Assembly (NCBI RefSeq): GCF_900104555.1
Contig: NZ_FNJU01000004.1
Location: forward strand, 46,580-101,425
Length of the DNA: 54,846 bases
DNA from: Litchfieldia salsa
GTDB taxonomy: Bacteria; Bacillota; Bacilli; Bacillales; Bacillaceae_L
Reading direction: 5' to 3'
The notes under the pieces were generated by a model. That model saw only the letters and a list, made by a program, of their open reading frames with translations. It was not told where the DNA came from and did no database searches. Both the position numbers and the translations under genes were made by a program. Positions 8,635-16,586 of this stretch are shown one piece after another. How positions within the stretch are numbered: position 1 is the stretch's first letter; each line of letters opens with the position of its first letter.

Positions 8635-9033
8635 TTATTCCTGCCCAAGTTGAGCAATATTTGTGGCGCTTAAATGGTTGCCATCCGGGTCCTTAAAACC
8701 AAATCCACCGAATTCTCCAGTTAGATTAAGCTCTCCTACCTCGACATTGTGATCCTGTAGGAATTGGTAAAAGCCTTCTAGGTCATAGGTATATAAATCA
8801 ATCACACTATGAGTGACATTTGTGTGTGTATTCTCAAAAAAATTCCTCTTTGAATCGTCTGTTCGAACAAGGTAGATGCTTGCAACACCTTTTGCATTAA
8901 ACGATAACATCGCATCATGTTCTGTTTTGTGTTGGACCACTAAATTCAGCATTTTAGCATACCAATTAACAGATGTTTCGATATTTGTTACCGGCAACTC
9001 AATGGTGCTAATTCTTGTTACATAGCAAGGCAT
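8635..9033 (-). CDS. VOC (glyoxalase/bleomycin-resistance fold) family protein
   Basis: A 132-residue single-domain protein of the vicinal-oxygen-chelate superfamily. It opens with ISTIELPVTNIETSVNWYAKMLNL and closes with FGFKDPDGNHLSATN, the typical N- and C-terminal signatures with a metal/active-site Glu replaced or shifted. The long open frame upstream to 9144 is not used: GGGAGGGG lies 7 bases before ATG 9033. The reaction cannot be inferred; members include dioxygenases, isomerases and resistance proteins. Confidence 0.85.
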   Translation of the reverse strand: MPCYVTRISTIELPVTNIETSVNWYAKMLNLVVQHKTEHDAMLSFNAKGVASIYLVRTDDSKRNFFENTHTNVTHSVIDLYTYDLEGFYQFLQDHNVEVGELNLTGEFGGFGFKDPDGNHLSATNIAQLGQE

Positions 9034-9090
9034 AACCCATCCCCTCCCATCAATTCTCTTCCACCCATTTTCGTTGTTATTATTTTTCCA

Positions 9091-9127
9091 TAAAAAATGC
9101 TCCCTGGGAAAGGAGCATTTAAAAAAG
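9091..9127 (-). terminator. Hairpin with T-run upstream of the VOC gene
   Basis: AAATGCTCC pairs with GGAGCATTT, and the minus strand runs into six T about 60 bases before the VOC start. As no minus-strand gene lies behind it, it is either an attenuator in the VOC leader or the end of antisense transcription from speD. Confidence 0.5.
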
Positions 9128-9244
9128 GAAAAGGGGGAATACATTACTCATTATTACCCGTTATTCAAATTTTAAAACCTTCTTTGTTTAATTTTATTAT
9201 TGGAAGGGTATTTAAATAAGAACTTGTGATTGGGAGAGATGAAC

Positions 9245-9640
9245 ATGGATTATCAAACAATGGGTACCCATATTATGATCGATATGTGGGGAGTTGACTT
9301 TGATTTATTAAATAATGTTGATGGACTAGAAGGAAAAATGTATGATGCGGCGCTTTCTAGTGGAGCTGGTGTACTTGGTGTGCAATCTGAAGGCTTTGTC
9401 CCACAAGGATGCACCATCTTGCTGCTATTATCAGAAAGTCATTTCAGCATTCATACCTATCCTGAGCAAGGTTATGCTTCAATTGACTGCTATACTTGTG
9501 GTGAAGGTGTTGATCCAAAGGTTGCAATTGAAATGATGATAGATTTCCTTCAGCCAAAAAAGCTACACGGCAAGGAAATTAAGCGAGGCAACGGAGAATT
9601 CGCTGTTAACGATTATACGGGGCTAAAAGTTTCAAGGTGA
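9245..9640 (+). CDS. speD: S-adenosylmethionine decarboxylase proenzyme
   Basis: A 131-residue enzyme that decarboxylates S-adenosylmethionine to supply aminopropyl groups for spermidine. The motif LSESHFSIHTYPE marks the self-cleavage site: Glu64-Ser65, with Ser65 becoming the pyruvoyl cofactor, His70 as processing residue and Cys85 in DCYTCG as proton donor. Length equals the B. subtilis-type enzyme. Possible starts are TTG 9230, ATG 9239 and ATG 9245; GGGAGAG at 9232-9238 selects 9245. It is monocistronic with its own terminator; speE is not adjacent. Confidence 0.94.
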   Translation: MDYQTMGTHIMIDMWGVDFDLLNNVDGLEGKMYDAALSSGAGVLGVQSEGFVPQGCTILLLLSESHFSIHTYPEQGYASIDCYTCGEGVDPKVAIEMMIDFLQPKKLHGKEIKRGNGEFAVNDYTGLKVSR

Positions 9641-9668
9641 CGTTCGATCACCTTGAACTTTTTTTATT
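9631..9668. terminator. Terminator of speD, shared with convergent gene
   Basis: TTCAAGGTGA pairs with TCACCTTGAA around a 7-base loop, then a T-rich tail. It overlaps the speD stop and the 3' end of the minus-strand gene. Confidence 0.92.
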
Positions 9669-9839
9669 TTTCACGATTCCATAAACAGTAAGGGTTAATA
9701 ATAAGAGGCTTAACAAGATGAAAATCACCATATATGTTGGTTGTTCCGCTTGATACTGTTCATATGCATTCATTCCCATTAAAATGGAGCCGATGAACAC
9801 ACTTACTAAGGTTATTGGATTGAATTTTTGATTTTTCAT
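9648..9839 (-). CDS. Small two-span membrane protein
   Basis: A 63-residue hypothetical protein with two hydrophobic segments (about 9-24 and 36-55), a short polar turn AYEQYQAEQPT between them and a basic tail KNKKSSR. A strong AGGAGGT lies 8 bases before the ATG, so it is very likely translated. No family recognised. It is monocistronic and convergent with speD. Confidence 0.8.
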   Translation of the reverse strand: MKNQKFNPITLVSVFIGSILMGMNAYEQYQAEQPTYMVIFILLSLLLLTLTVYGIVKNKKSSR

Positions 9840-9879
9840 TTTGTTTGGACCTCCTAGTGCGGCATATATTGGGTGGTTA

Positions 9880-9980
9880 AGAAGTTTATCTGCTACTTTT
9901 TGTCGAATATCAGTCAGATTGCTAGATTTATCTGCTACTTTTTAGGTTTTATCTGCGACTTTCCACGATTTATCGATTTT
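9880..9980. repeat. Family E short array, 21 bp phased
   Basis: The word TTTATC recurs at 9885, 9927, 9948 and 9969, i.e. steps of 42, 21 and 21 bp, usually as TTTATCTGCTACTTTTT. It lies directly after the stop of the 10033 minus-strand gene and before the small membrane protein gene. The step of two helical turns is the same as in family B. Confidence 0.7.
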
Positions 9981-10032
9981 TCGACAAATCGGCATGATCC
10001 AACCACAAGCCCACTCTTATAAACTAACTAAT

Positions 10033-10503
10033 TTATTCTTCCATTTCAATCCTGATTACCTTTTTAAGGGGCAGCCCCATGTACGTATATTTAATCGTTA
10101 GCTTTTCAATCGGGAATTCTGTGTCAACGACAAGGCCATATTTTTTTATACTGTCCGGAGATTCTATCTCAATTTTTTTAGCAGGAAGGATCGGATAGTC
10201 GTCTAGTTCGTGAAAACTAAATTGGTCTTTCTCGGCTTGGGTGGCGTATATTCCAACATTTACGTTTGTTCGACTGATTCCTAGTTGTACGGTTTGTGGC
10301 TGCTGATGGTTATTGATTGATACTCCCTGTAGGTTTGCTTCAGCGAAGCCTTCGTTATGGAGCTTTACGACGATTAGTGTTGAGTCCTTTGGGTCCCAGC
10401 TATATCCAAGGCTTTGTAGTGGTGGGTTGAATTTCAAATAGGTGTATATACAAACAAGTAATATAACAAAGCTTGTCATAATAGCTTTGATTCTACTGTC
10501 CAA
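10033..10503 (-). CDS. Membrane-anchored hypothetical protein
   Basis: A 156-residue protein with one N-terminal membrane segment (about 7-24) and an outer beta-rich domain (SWDPKDSTLIVVKLHNEGF.., ..IKYTYMGLPLKKVIRIEMEE) that looks like an immunoglobulin-type or DUF-like extracellular domain. The frame is open to an ATG at 10578, but AAGGGAGTG precedes TTG 10503 by 5 bases, while the ATG has no site. It follows the GNAT gene on the same strand and could be the last gene of that operon, although 120 bases separate them. Function unknown. Confidence 0.75.
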   Translation of the reverse strand: MDSRIKAIMTSFVILLVCIYTYLKFNPPLQSLGYSWDPKDSTLIVVKLHNEGFAEANLQGVSINNHQQPQTVQLGISRTNVNVGIYATQAEKDQFSFHELDDYPILPAKKIEIESPDSIKKYGLVVDTEFPIEKLTIKYTYMGLPLKKVIRIEMEE

Positions 10504-10622
10504 AGGATCACTCCCTTCTGTTCGTTCATGTTGTATTGTATGGGAAATAACTAGTTGTTTAGGTTCAGTTATTTCCATCCTTACTTCATATGTATGTTCG
10601 TTTCCTTCATTTATTTACTTTT

Positions 10623-11135
10623 CTAGGACCTATTTGTTTCTAACAGCTTGCTCATATAATATTCATTTACAAATTGACCGTTCATGTATAGTGAATCACG
10701 TTTTGTTCCTTCAATTTCAAAGCCCATTTTCTGATATAAGCTCAAGCCTGCTTTGTTGTTTGTGATGACGGTTAGTTCAAGTCTGTGGACTTCCTGTTCT
10801 TTTGCCCATTTTTCTAGCGCCTGAAACAAGCTTGTTCCGATGCCTTTGCCCGTGTGCACCTTTGCTATACCAATGACAATGTATGCTGAGTGCTTGTTTC
10901 TTTTCGCCGAGCCACCGATGGCAAAGAGATATCCAATCAGATTGCCGTGTTCTTCAGCCACAAAAATGGTTGAGTTCTCTGACTTTAGGAGGTTTTCAAT
11001 CATTTGCTTTTGGCGCTCTGTGCTCGTTTTTCTTTCACCCGCCTCATACATCATAAAATCAGATTCCGACTCTACTCTGGTCATGATTTGGCCAAGGCCT
11101 TCTGCATCTTCAACGACGATTTCTCTAATAATCAC
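10623..11135 (-). CDS. GNAT family N-acetyltransferase
   Basis: A 170-residue acyl-CoA-dependent acetyltransferase. The acetyl-CoA loop appears as VHTGKGIGTSLFQAL (the R/Q-x-x-G-x-G/A motif) and the C-terminal NNKAGLSLYQKMGFEIEG is the usual motif B. GAAGG sits 8 bases before GTG 11135, which is better than GTG 11144. The acceptor is unknown; the family includes RimI-like and small-molecule enzymes. It ends a probable operon with the NTF2-like and HesB-like genes. Confidence 0.87.
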   Translation of the reverse strand: MIIREIVVEDAEGLGQIMTRVESESDFMMYEAGERKTSTERQKQMIENLLKSENSTIFVAEEHGNLIGYLFAIGGSAKRNKHSAYIVIGIAKVHTGKGIGTSLFQALEKWAKEQEVHRLELTVITNNKAGLSLYQKMGFEIEGTKRDSLYMNGQFVNEYYMSKLLETNRS

Positions 11136-11152
11136 AGTCTGCACCTTCTTCT

Positions 11153-11518
11153 CTATTTCTTAATGGGTGTACCTTGGTGAAAGAACATTTGCCATCTTCC
11201 ATCCCGCTGCTTCCAGATCGAGCTCCGCCACGTATATTTCATCTCTTCTCGTAGCTCGTCATGTAAGAGATAGGTTGCTAAAACGACTCCTGGTGAGAGC
11301 GTATGTAAGTCAAATTCAATGATTTTCACCTTTAATACCGCTAGTCCATCGTCACCCACACAATCTGCTTTCGTCCACTTGTTTCCTGAAGCACCAAACT
11401 CAAAGAAATCATCTGAGAGTAATTGATTAATTTTCTCAGGCGATGTACGAATGTCTGGACTATGTAGGGATTCCTCTAGCCGACGTATTTCTTCCTTTAG
11501 TAAAATAATATCTTCCAC
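11153..11518 (-). CDS. DUF4440 / NTF2-like protein
   Basis: A 121-residue protein with an N-terminal helix (EEIRRLEESL), then LLSDDFFEFGASG and a C-terminal RSSIWKQRDGRWQMFFHQGTP, typical of the SnoaL/DUF4440 branch of the NTF2 fold. It binds a small ligand in a cone-shaped pocket; the ligand is not predictable. GTG start with AAGGAG 9 bases upstream; the site overlaps the stop region of the HesB-like gene (17 bases away), so the two are translationally coupled. Confidence 0.85.
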   Translation of the reverse strand: MEDIILLKEEIRRLEESLHSPDIRTSPEKINQLLSDDFFEFGASGNKWTKADCVGDDGLAVLKVKIIEFDLHTLSPGVVLATYLLHDELREEMKYTWRSSIWKQRDGRWQMFFHQGTPIKK

Positions 11519-11534
11519 TCTTGCACACTCCTTT

Positions 11535-11804
11535 TTACGATTGTTCTAAATCTCTCAACCCTAGTCTCCCATTCTCATAGGTGATTGATAAACGATGGAG
11601 TTTTGTGGCGACATCGTCCTGATAGAAAATAGTTAAGCCATTTTCCTCTGTTACATAGTCCTCTTCCTTTAACTCATCCAGAGTTAATTTGAATTTAGAC
11701 AAGCCTCACGTACTTTTTTCATTATAACCAATCCGCACACCTGTTTTTTTCCTCTTGGCTAAGAGCTGTTGAAGGAATTGACTTGCTTCATTTGTGATAT
11801 TCAT
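11535..11804 (-). pseudogene. HesB/IscA-like gene with in-frame TGA at the conserved Cys
   Basis: The frame begins with ATG 11804, 8 bases after AAAGGGG, and reads MNITNEASQFLQQLLAKRKK.., a HesB/IscA-like (Fe-S biosynthesis fold) start. Codon 33 is TGA (11706-11708), then the frame continues without another stop for 56 codons (GLSKFKLTLDELKEEDYV... to TAA 11535). The TGA sits where this family has the Cys of its C-x-G-L/P motif. Downstream, TTAACTC-TGGAT-GAGTTAA forms a perfect 7 bp hairpin 18 bases after the TGA. It may be a pseudogene by one base change, a sequencing error, or a selenocysteine codon. It is the first gene of the operon. Confidence 0.75.
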
Positions 11805-11954
11805 TGGGATAGTCCCCTTTCAAAGATACGTATGATGATGATTATGATTAACTTCGTGATTTATTTTCTATTTCCTTCTTATAGTTGTATATGTGTGGTT
11901 GTTGGATGACGTTTTTGGAGGATTGGTGACCAATGTGCGAGGTGGATCAATGGA

Positions 11955-12120
11955 TAGGGGCACTTATCTTGGGTTGGGGATCTAGGGGTGGTGTGGGATT
12001 ATGAGGTAAGGGCACTTATCTCCGTTGGTGACCGTTTCGCGGGGTGGATCATGGGCTAAGGGCACTTATCCACGATTAGTGACCGTTGTGCTATACCATT
12101 CAAGCGTTAAGGCAACTAAT
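11955..12120. repeat. Family D array, 50-51 bp period
   Basis: The word GGGCACTTATC (core inverted repeat GATAAG..CTTATC) recurs at 11961, 12012 and 12062, and a diverged copy GGCAACTAATC at 12112. Spacings are 51, 50 and 50 bp. The linkers GTTGGTGACCGTT and GTGGATCATGG are also partly kept. It lies downstream of the YjiH-family gene (minus strand). Confidence 0.8.
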
Positions 12121-12204
12121 CCCCATTTAGATGCCCAACCTCAAGCCAAAACATAGAAAAAGGGAACCAATCCCCCAACACCCAAACCCAGCCAACACAA
12201 ACAA

Positions 12205-12230
12205 GCGAGAACCCTAAATAGAATTCTCGC
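12205..12230 (-). terminator. Weak hairpin after the YjiH-family gene
   Basis: GCGAGAA pairs with TTCTCGC with a 12-base loop; the minus-strand tail is T-rich but interrupted, so its efficiency is doubtful. Confidence 0.5.
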
Positions 12231-12250
12231 CAAATCTTCAATATCATACA

Positions 12251-13621
12251 TCAAAAAAACAAATGAGCCATCCCCACCACAATCGGTAAAGTGATGACCG
12301 TACGCTGCAAGAAGATTAGGACTAAATCTAGGAAACTAACTGGTATTTTGGATCCTAATAATAGTCCACCCACTTCTGACATGTAAATCAGTTGTGTGAC
12401 AGAGACGCCTGCAATGACAAATCGGGTGAGGTCACTTTCAATTCCACTCCCGATAATGGCTGGTAGGAACATATCCGCGAAACCAACGACCATTGTTTGA
12501 GCTGCTTCAGATGCTTCTGGCACCTGTAGCAATGTTAAAACAGGGACGAAAGGTGCGCCTAAGTAGGTAAAGAGTGGTGTGTACTCAGCAATGACAAGTG
12601 CAACCGTTCCAATCGCCATGACAATCGGAATTACTCCCATCCACATATCAAGTACGTTTTGGACCCCGCCTTTTAACACAGCCGAATACTGATTGTTTCT
12701 CTTTGCTGTCGTCACAGCTTGTGAAATCCCCCAGCGAAATGCACTGAAATTCCCTGGAATCTTTTCATCTACCTTTTGCTCTTTATCGTCATTATACGTA
12801 TTTGACTTTCTTGATAATGGTGGAATTCTTGGGCAAATTAACGCCGCGGCTAAGCCTGCCACAACTATCGTGAAATAAAATGGAACAAACATATGGTCAA
12901 GCTTCATTTGAGCAAGGACCACAATCGTAAACGTAATCGATACAACAGAAAATGTTGTCCCAATAATCGCTGCTTCTCGTTTTGTATAGTAGCCTTCCTC
13001 ATATTGCTTACTCGTTAATAGTACCCCAATCGTTCCATCACCAAGCCATGAAGCTAAACAATCAACCGATGAACGTCCAGGTAAAAGAAAGAGTGGTCTC
13101 ATCACTTTTGTTAATAGTGCTCCACATAGCTCTAACAGTCCAAAATTAAGAAGCAATGGCAAAAATAAACCAGCAAATAAAAACACTGAAAACAGTACTG
13201 GAATTAAGTCGTAGAATAATAACCCACCAGTATTTTCAGAGATAATCCAAGCAGGACCCATTTCATTTAGGACCATCACAGCAAACGCTGCTCCAAGAAT
13301 TCTAGCGAAAAGCCAAACTGGTGTAACCAAGAATAATTTTTCTAAAAAAGGCGACTGCATGATTACCCTTGGCTTCACGATGCTTGCAAGTATTGAAATG
13401 AATGCAGTAATCACCATAACGATTGTCATAATAGCAGGTATTTCACCAGCTAGGTTGCTCTGTATCCATTTCGCAAGTACGGCAACAGGAATGGTAATCC
13501 CTTCGCTATAAGGAATGGGTATAATAAATAAGAAGATACCGATTAGAGACGGTATGATAAATTGTAAATATTCGCTAATGCTATATGATTTCCTAAGTTC
13601 ATGTTGATCTTGATTTTCCAT
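12251..13621 (-). CDS. YjiH family membrane protein with nucleoside-recognition (Gate) domain
   Basis: A 456-residue polytopic membrane protein with about ten hydrophobic segments. The second half, GVQNVLDMWMGVIPIVMAIG..MFLPAIIGSGIESDLTRFVIAGVSVTQ, carries the Gate-domain pattern shared by nucleoside transporters and SpoIIM-like spore proteins. It probably moves a small solute, but no substrate is established for YjiH proteins. A ribosome site AGAGGTG precedes the ATG by 6 bases. It is monocistronic; the 228 bases upstream hold only AT-rich sequence that could be its promoter. Confidence 0.85.
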   Translation of the reverse strand: MENQDQHELRKSYSISEYLQFIIPSLIGIFLFIIPIPYSEGITIPVAVLAKWIQSNLAGEIPAIMTIVMVITAFISILASIVKPRVIMQSPFLEKLFLVTPVWLFARILGAAFAVMVLNEMGPAWIISENTGGLLFYDLIPVLFSVFLFAGLFLPLLLNFGLLELCGALLTKVMRPLFLLPGRSSVDCLASWLGDGTIGVLLTSKQYEEGYYTKREAAIIGTTFSVVSITFTIVVLAQMKLDHMFVPFYFTIVVAGLAAALICPRIPPLSRKSNTYNDDKEQKVDEKIPGNFSAFRWGISQAVTTAKRNNQYSAVLKGGVQNVLDMWMGVIPIVMAIGTVALVIAEYTPLFTYLGAPFVPVLTLLQVPEASEAAQTMVVGFADMFLPAIIGSGIESDLTRFVIAGVSVTQLIYMSEVGGLLLGSKIPVSFLDLVLIFLQRTVITLPIVVGMAHLFF

Positions 13622-13849
13622 TCGTTCACCTCTAGTTTTTCAGGATGCGAAACTTCTTTCTTCTATATTGTATTTTTCAAACTTTGATATCATATCACAT
13701 ATTTTCAAGATAGTCTTTCAAATTTTTAATCAAATTTTCATTAAAATCGGAAAGACTCTTAAAGTGGAAGTTTCATAAGCACTCTTATTATGGAGTAGGA
13801 GTTTGCAAAGGGGACTATTACAGTAGAAGACCTGTGGTTTATTTTATCA

Positions 13850-14284
13850 TTATAATAAAAAGTATAATGCGACAAAGGCTGCCAAAAGTGGGAGTATGAT
13901 AATTATAATTGCAATTGATTCAAGTTTTAGCCTTTCTTTTCCTTCTCTTAAAATCAAGATATCACGCTGTGGGACAAAATCCTCATCAAAAATGGTTCTC
14001 TTTTTTTCCTCTGGATTATTGCTATATTTAATAAAAGTCAAGCTTGAAATAATCAAACCATAAATCAATGCGATTAATGCGTATGATAGGGTTAAATGTA
14101 ATTCGAGTCGTGGGGAAGCATAAATGAACATCTCTATAATAAGCAAACCAAAGAATAGCCCCATAAAATTGAATAATCCAAAGACAACCCGGGCTTTTTT
14201 TATACTCCAATGATGTGATCGTTGTCTTCTTCGAACTAATTGATAGGAAAGCGTTAGTATAATTAAAATCAACATGAAATCCAT
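13850..14284 (-). CDS. Hypothetical membrane protein, four spans
   Basis: A 144-residue protein with hydrophobic segments at about 2-14, 33-54, 64-84 and 122-143 and a charged stretch EEKKRTIFDEDFVPQRDILILREGKERLK between spans 3 and 4. AAAGGA lies 10 bases before the ATG, slightly far, so Met4 is a possible alternative start. No family recognised. A neighbouring frame over the same DNA is a shadow. Confidence 0.7.
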   Translation of the reverse strand: MDFMLILIILTLSYQLVRRRQRSHHWSIKKARVVFGLFNFMGLFFGLLIIEMFIYASPRLELHLTLSYALIALIYGLIISSLTFIKYSNNPEEKKRTIFDEDFVPQRDILILREGKERLKLESIAIIIIILPLLAAFVALYFLL

Positions 14285-14365
14285 TCGAAGCCATTCCTTT
14301 CATATTTATTCATTACCTATAAATCCAGTCCCCCTTAGATAATAATGTTCACTTCATTAACATAA

Positions 14366-14412
14366 AAAATCCCCTAGGATAACAAGTTTTACCTGTCTAT
14401 CTTAAGGGATTT
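14366..14412 (-). terminator. Imperfect hairpin with minus-strand T-run
   Basis: AAATCCCCTAGGATA pairs with two mismatches to TATCTTAAGGGATTT; the minus strand ends in six T. It would stop transcripts coming from the sigma/anti-sigma operon through the R1 copy. Confidence 0.7.
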
Positions 14413-14474
14413 ATCACGTTAGCACATGCACATCCAATTTTAGTGGTTTTTTTTAGATTGAAAAAGTAGTACAA

Positions 14475-14626
14475 GCAGGCTGAATACACGTAGACTCCTG
14501 CGGGACCAGTGGCCAAAGTGAGACCCCACAGGAGCAGTAGCGACGAGGAGGCTCACTGGTCACCCGCTGGACGCGGAGTGTAATCAGCCTGCGGCTTTAA
14601 GAGCAACACTCTATCCGAAAACAGTC
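14475..14626. repeat. Dispersed repeat R1, copy 2
   Basis: Carries GCAGGCTGAATACACG, GACTCCTGCGGGACCAGTGG, GACCCCACAGGAGC, GCGACGAGGAGGCTCACTGG and the right end GAAAACAGTC. The left inverted end is not recognisable, so this copy is probably truncated. It directly follows the anti-sigma gene. Confidence 0.88.
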
Positions 14627-14633
14627 TTTTAGA

Positions 14634-15224
14634 TTAATTCGCAAACATCCCAAACATTAATTCAGCAGCCTCTACATCTAACTTATAAAAGGTGTGACCA
14701 TTTTCTTTCAGGAAATATCCTCTGTACGTATAGTCTTCACCAGATGGTTCTGAGGTGATCCATACTCGGTAGACTTCTTTCAGGCCACCTTTGTACTCAA
14801 TCGTAATCGTCTTTGGAAACACTTCTTCCAAATCAGGTTTACCTTCTAGTTCCTCCTTAGCTATGAGTGCATTTTTCATGATTGTTAGCTCTTGTTCATA
14901 TTCCTCAAACCGATAGGTAATCGTATTAACTGGGGTTTCACTTATTATTTGTTCAATTCCGGCTTCCGTTACTACTGGTGCTTCTGATTGTTGTGAATCC
15001 TGTTGCAGGAGAACAGGTGCCAAGAAGATAAGCAAGATCGCAGCCATCACTGCAACTGACAAGTAATATGGATTAAAGCGCTTCTTTACTCTCTTTTGCT
15101 GTTCATCTAATTTTAAGTTAAGTTGTTTTAAAATCTCTTTATTTTCAGTGGTAGTAAGGTTCAATTTTGTAGTCATAGACTTTAATTCTTTATCTAAATG
15201 AAGCTCATTATAAGATTGTTTCAT
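14634..15224 (-). CDS. Probable anti-sigma factor, single-span membrane protein
   Basis: A 196-residue protein with a cytosolic N-terminal part (about 1-57, helical, ending in QQKRVKKRFNPYY), one membrane span (about 58-75, LSVAVMAAILLIFLAPVLL) and an outer domain (about 80-196). This topology and the overlap with an ECF sigma gene indicate a sigma-sequestering anti-sigma factor. There is no H-x3-C-x2-C zinc motif, so it is not a ZAS-type RsiW/RsiX relative that I can name. AGGAGG precedes ATG 15224 by 9 bases; the upstream TTG at 15245 would start inside that site. The 17-base overlap with the sigma gene couples their translation. Confidence 0.8.
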   Translation of the reverse strand: MKQSYNELHLDKELKSMTTKLNLTTTENKEILKQLNLKLDEQQKRVKKRFNPYYLSVAVMAAILLIFLAPVLLQQDSQQSEAPVVTEAGIEQIISETPVNTITYRFEEYEQELTIMKNALIAKEELEGKPDLEEVFPKTITIEYKGGLKEVYRVWITSEPSGEDYTYRGYFLKENGHTFYKLDVEAAELMFGMFAN

Positions 15225-15753
15225 GTGTGAAACCCTCCTCCTCAAGTTGTTTTTTTAATGCGGCAATGGCCCTTAAGAGTGTTGTTTTCACTTTACTTTC
15301 ACTCCAACCCAATAATTCTGCAGACTCCTTCACAGAGAAGTCCTTCATTTTTCGTAAAATAATGACTTCCCGGTAAGACCTCTTTATTTTACCTAAAGCT
15401 CTATATAACTCACGCTCTGTTTCATTGAGGGTCGTCATTTGTTCAGGCGTTGGGTCCTCATTCTTTATAAATGGGATTGCTTCAAACAAGAGTGAAATTG
15501 GCTTCTTCTTGCGAATATAATCGATCGTTAAATTGCGAGCAATTCGAAACAGCCACGCCTTCGCATTACCCCCTTGATATCTTTCATAGTTGGTATATGC
15601 CTTCAGAAACGTATCCTGCATAATATCCTTTGCCTGGTCATGATCACGAATCATAAATACTACATATTGATAAAGGTCATTACTGTACTCAAAATACCAC
15701 TCATTAATTCTCCTCTTCATTAGCTCATGGTCCATTTTCATCTCTTCTTTCAT
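15208..15753 (-). CDS. ECF-type RNA polymerase sigma factor
   Basis: A 181-residue sigma-70 family protein of the ECF group. Region 2 reads YVVFMIRDHDQAKDIMQDTF.. with the NAKAWLFRIARNLTIDYIRK pattern for -10 recognition, and region 4 reads IKRSYREVIILRKM..SAELLGWSESKVKTTLLRAI for -35 recognition. The frame opens further upstream to 15822, but a near-consensus ECF promoter lies within that stretch (15769-15796), so the start is probably ATG 15753 with a short leader; Met at 15741 or 15735 are alternatives. It forms an operon with the overlapping anti-sigma gene. Confidence 0.9.
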   Translation of the reverse strand: MKEEMKMDHELMKRRINEWYFEYSNDLYQYVVFMIRDHDQAKDIMQDTFLKAYTNYERYQGGNAKAWLFRIARNLTIDYIRKKKPISLLFEAIPFIKNEDPTPEQMTTLNETERELYRALGKIKRSYREVIILRKMKDFSVKESAELLGWSESKVKTTLLRAIAALKKQLEEEGFTHETIL

Positions 15754-15768
15754 TGTTTTTCTACCTAA

Positions 15769-15796
15769 ATAACGATTGAAGAAAAAATCGGTTACA
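15769..15796 (-). promoter_or_regulatory. Candidate autoregulatory ECF promoter
   Basis: On the minus strand TGTAAC (15796-15791) is followed after 16 bp by CGTTAT (15774-15769). This fits the general Bacillus ECF pattern (TGAAAC, 16 bp, CGT). It stands about 16 bases before the chosen sigma start. Confidence 0.6.
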
Positions 15797-15834
15797 CTTT
15801 TAAAAAATAATTTGTTTAGCACTGTCCATAACGT

Positions 15835-15872
15835 AATAAAGCACTTGGTAAAATCCTACCCAAGTGCTAATT
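15835..15872 (-). terminator. Terminator of the DinB gene
   Basis: GCACTTGG pairs with CCAAGTGC around an 11-base loop, with a T-rich minus-strand tail, between the DinB stop and the sigma operon promoter. Confidence 0.75.
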
Positions 15873-15881
15873 CCCCTATTT

Positions 15882-16337
15882 CTATTGAAGTCCCTTGCGT
15901 ATATAGTTCGCTGTAACCGGGGCTTTCCCTAGGTCTCTTGCCCATATTGATAATTGCCCAATATGATGAACTTCATGTACGATCAAGTGCTTCAACACTT
16001 CTCCATATGTATAACGATCCTCATCCAAAATTAATTCGATTTTGTCGAGATCCTCGTGCCACCCCATAACAAACTCTTTAATCTCGTCATGCCATTTATG
16101 ATGTAGTTCAATAACGTCTTCAATTGTTCGATAATCACTCACTATTAATTCGGCAACCCTGCCACCTTTCAAGTCTTGAATCCAATCATGTTCGACCACA
16201 ATGATATGAAGAAGTGTGTGAAGGATATTACCTAATCCGCCTTTTCTCTCGGCCAGTAGTTGTTCATTGGAAAATTGTTTACACCAATTGAACCAGTCTT
16301 CTCTAACCATCCAATTATATAAAAATAAATTTTTCAT
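15882..16337 (-). CDS. DinB / YfiT-like metal-binding protein
   Basis: A 151-residue four-helix protein of the DinB superfamily. The three histidines that bind the metal are expected in LHTLLHIIVVEHDW (about residues 40-53) and HEVHHIGQL (about 121-129), both present. Members include bacillithiol or mycothiol S-transferases and damage-induced proteins of unknown role; no specific reaction can be assigned. AAAGGAG lies 7 bases before the ATG. Monocistronic. Confidence 0.88.
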   Translation of the reverse strand: MKNLFLYNWMVREDWFNWCKQFSNEQLLAERKGGLGNILHTLLHIIVVEHDWIQDLKGGRVAELIVSDYRTIEDVIELHHKWHDEIKEFVMGWHEDLDKIELILDEDRYTYGEVLKHLIVHEVHHIGQLSIWARDLGKAPVTANYIRKGLQ

Positions 16338-16586
16338 GATCTTCTCCTTTCACATCAGTCAGATATCGACATTATATACATTCAACAAAAAACAATCATT
16401 TCCTTTTTTTGATAAAACTTACACTCCCTAGAAAAATTTAAAAAGCATAAATCCACTATTTCTCCACATGTAAAGGTTTACAAAAAAGGGATTTGAAATT
16501 CGACAAAAAAAGATGATGAAATCTTTAATCAACACTGATATAATCCTCTAAGTAATACATTATCTATATAAAAAAAGGTGGGCATT

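Noticed and set aside
8439-8657. 72-residue minus-strand frame overlapping the VOC gene end
   Set aside because: No ribosome site, overlap with the VOC gene, unusual composition.
15754-15822. Longer N-terminus of the ECF sigma factor
   Set aside because: A promoter motif lies in it and it has no counterpart in the ECF fold.
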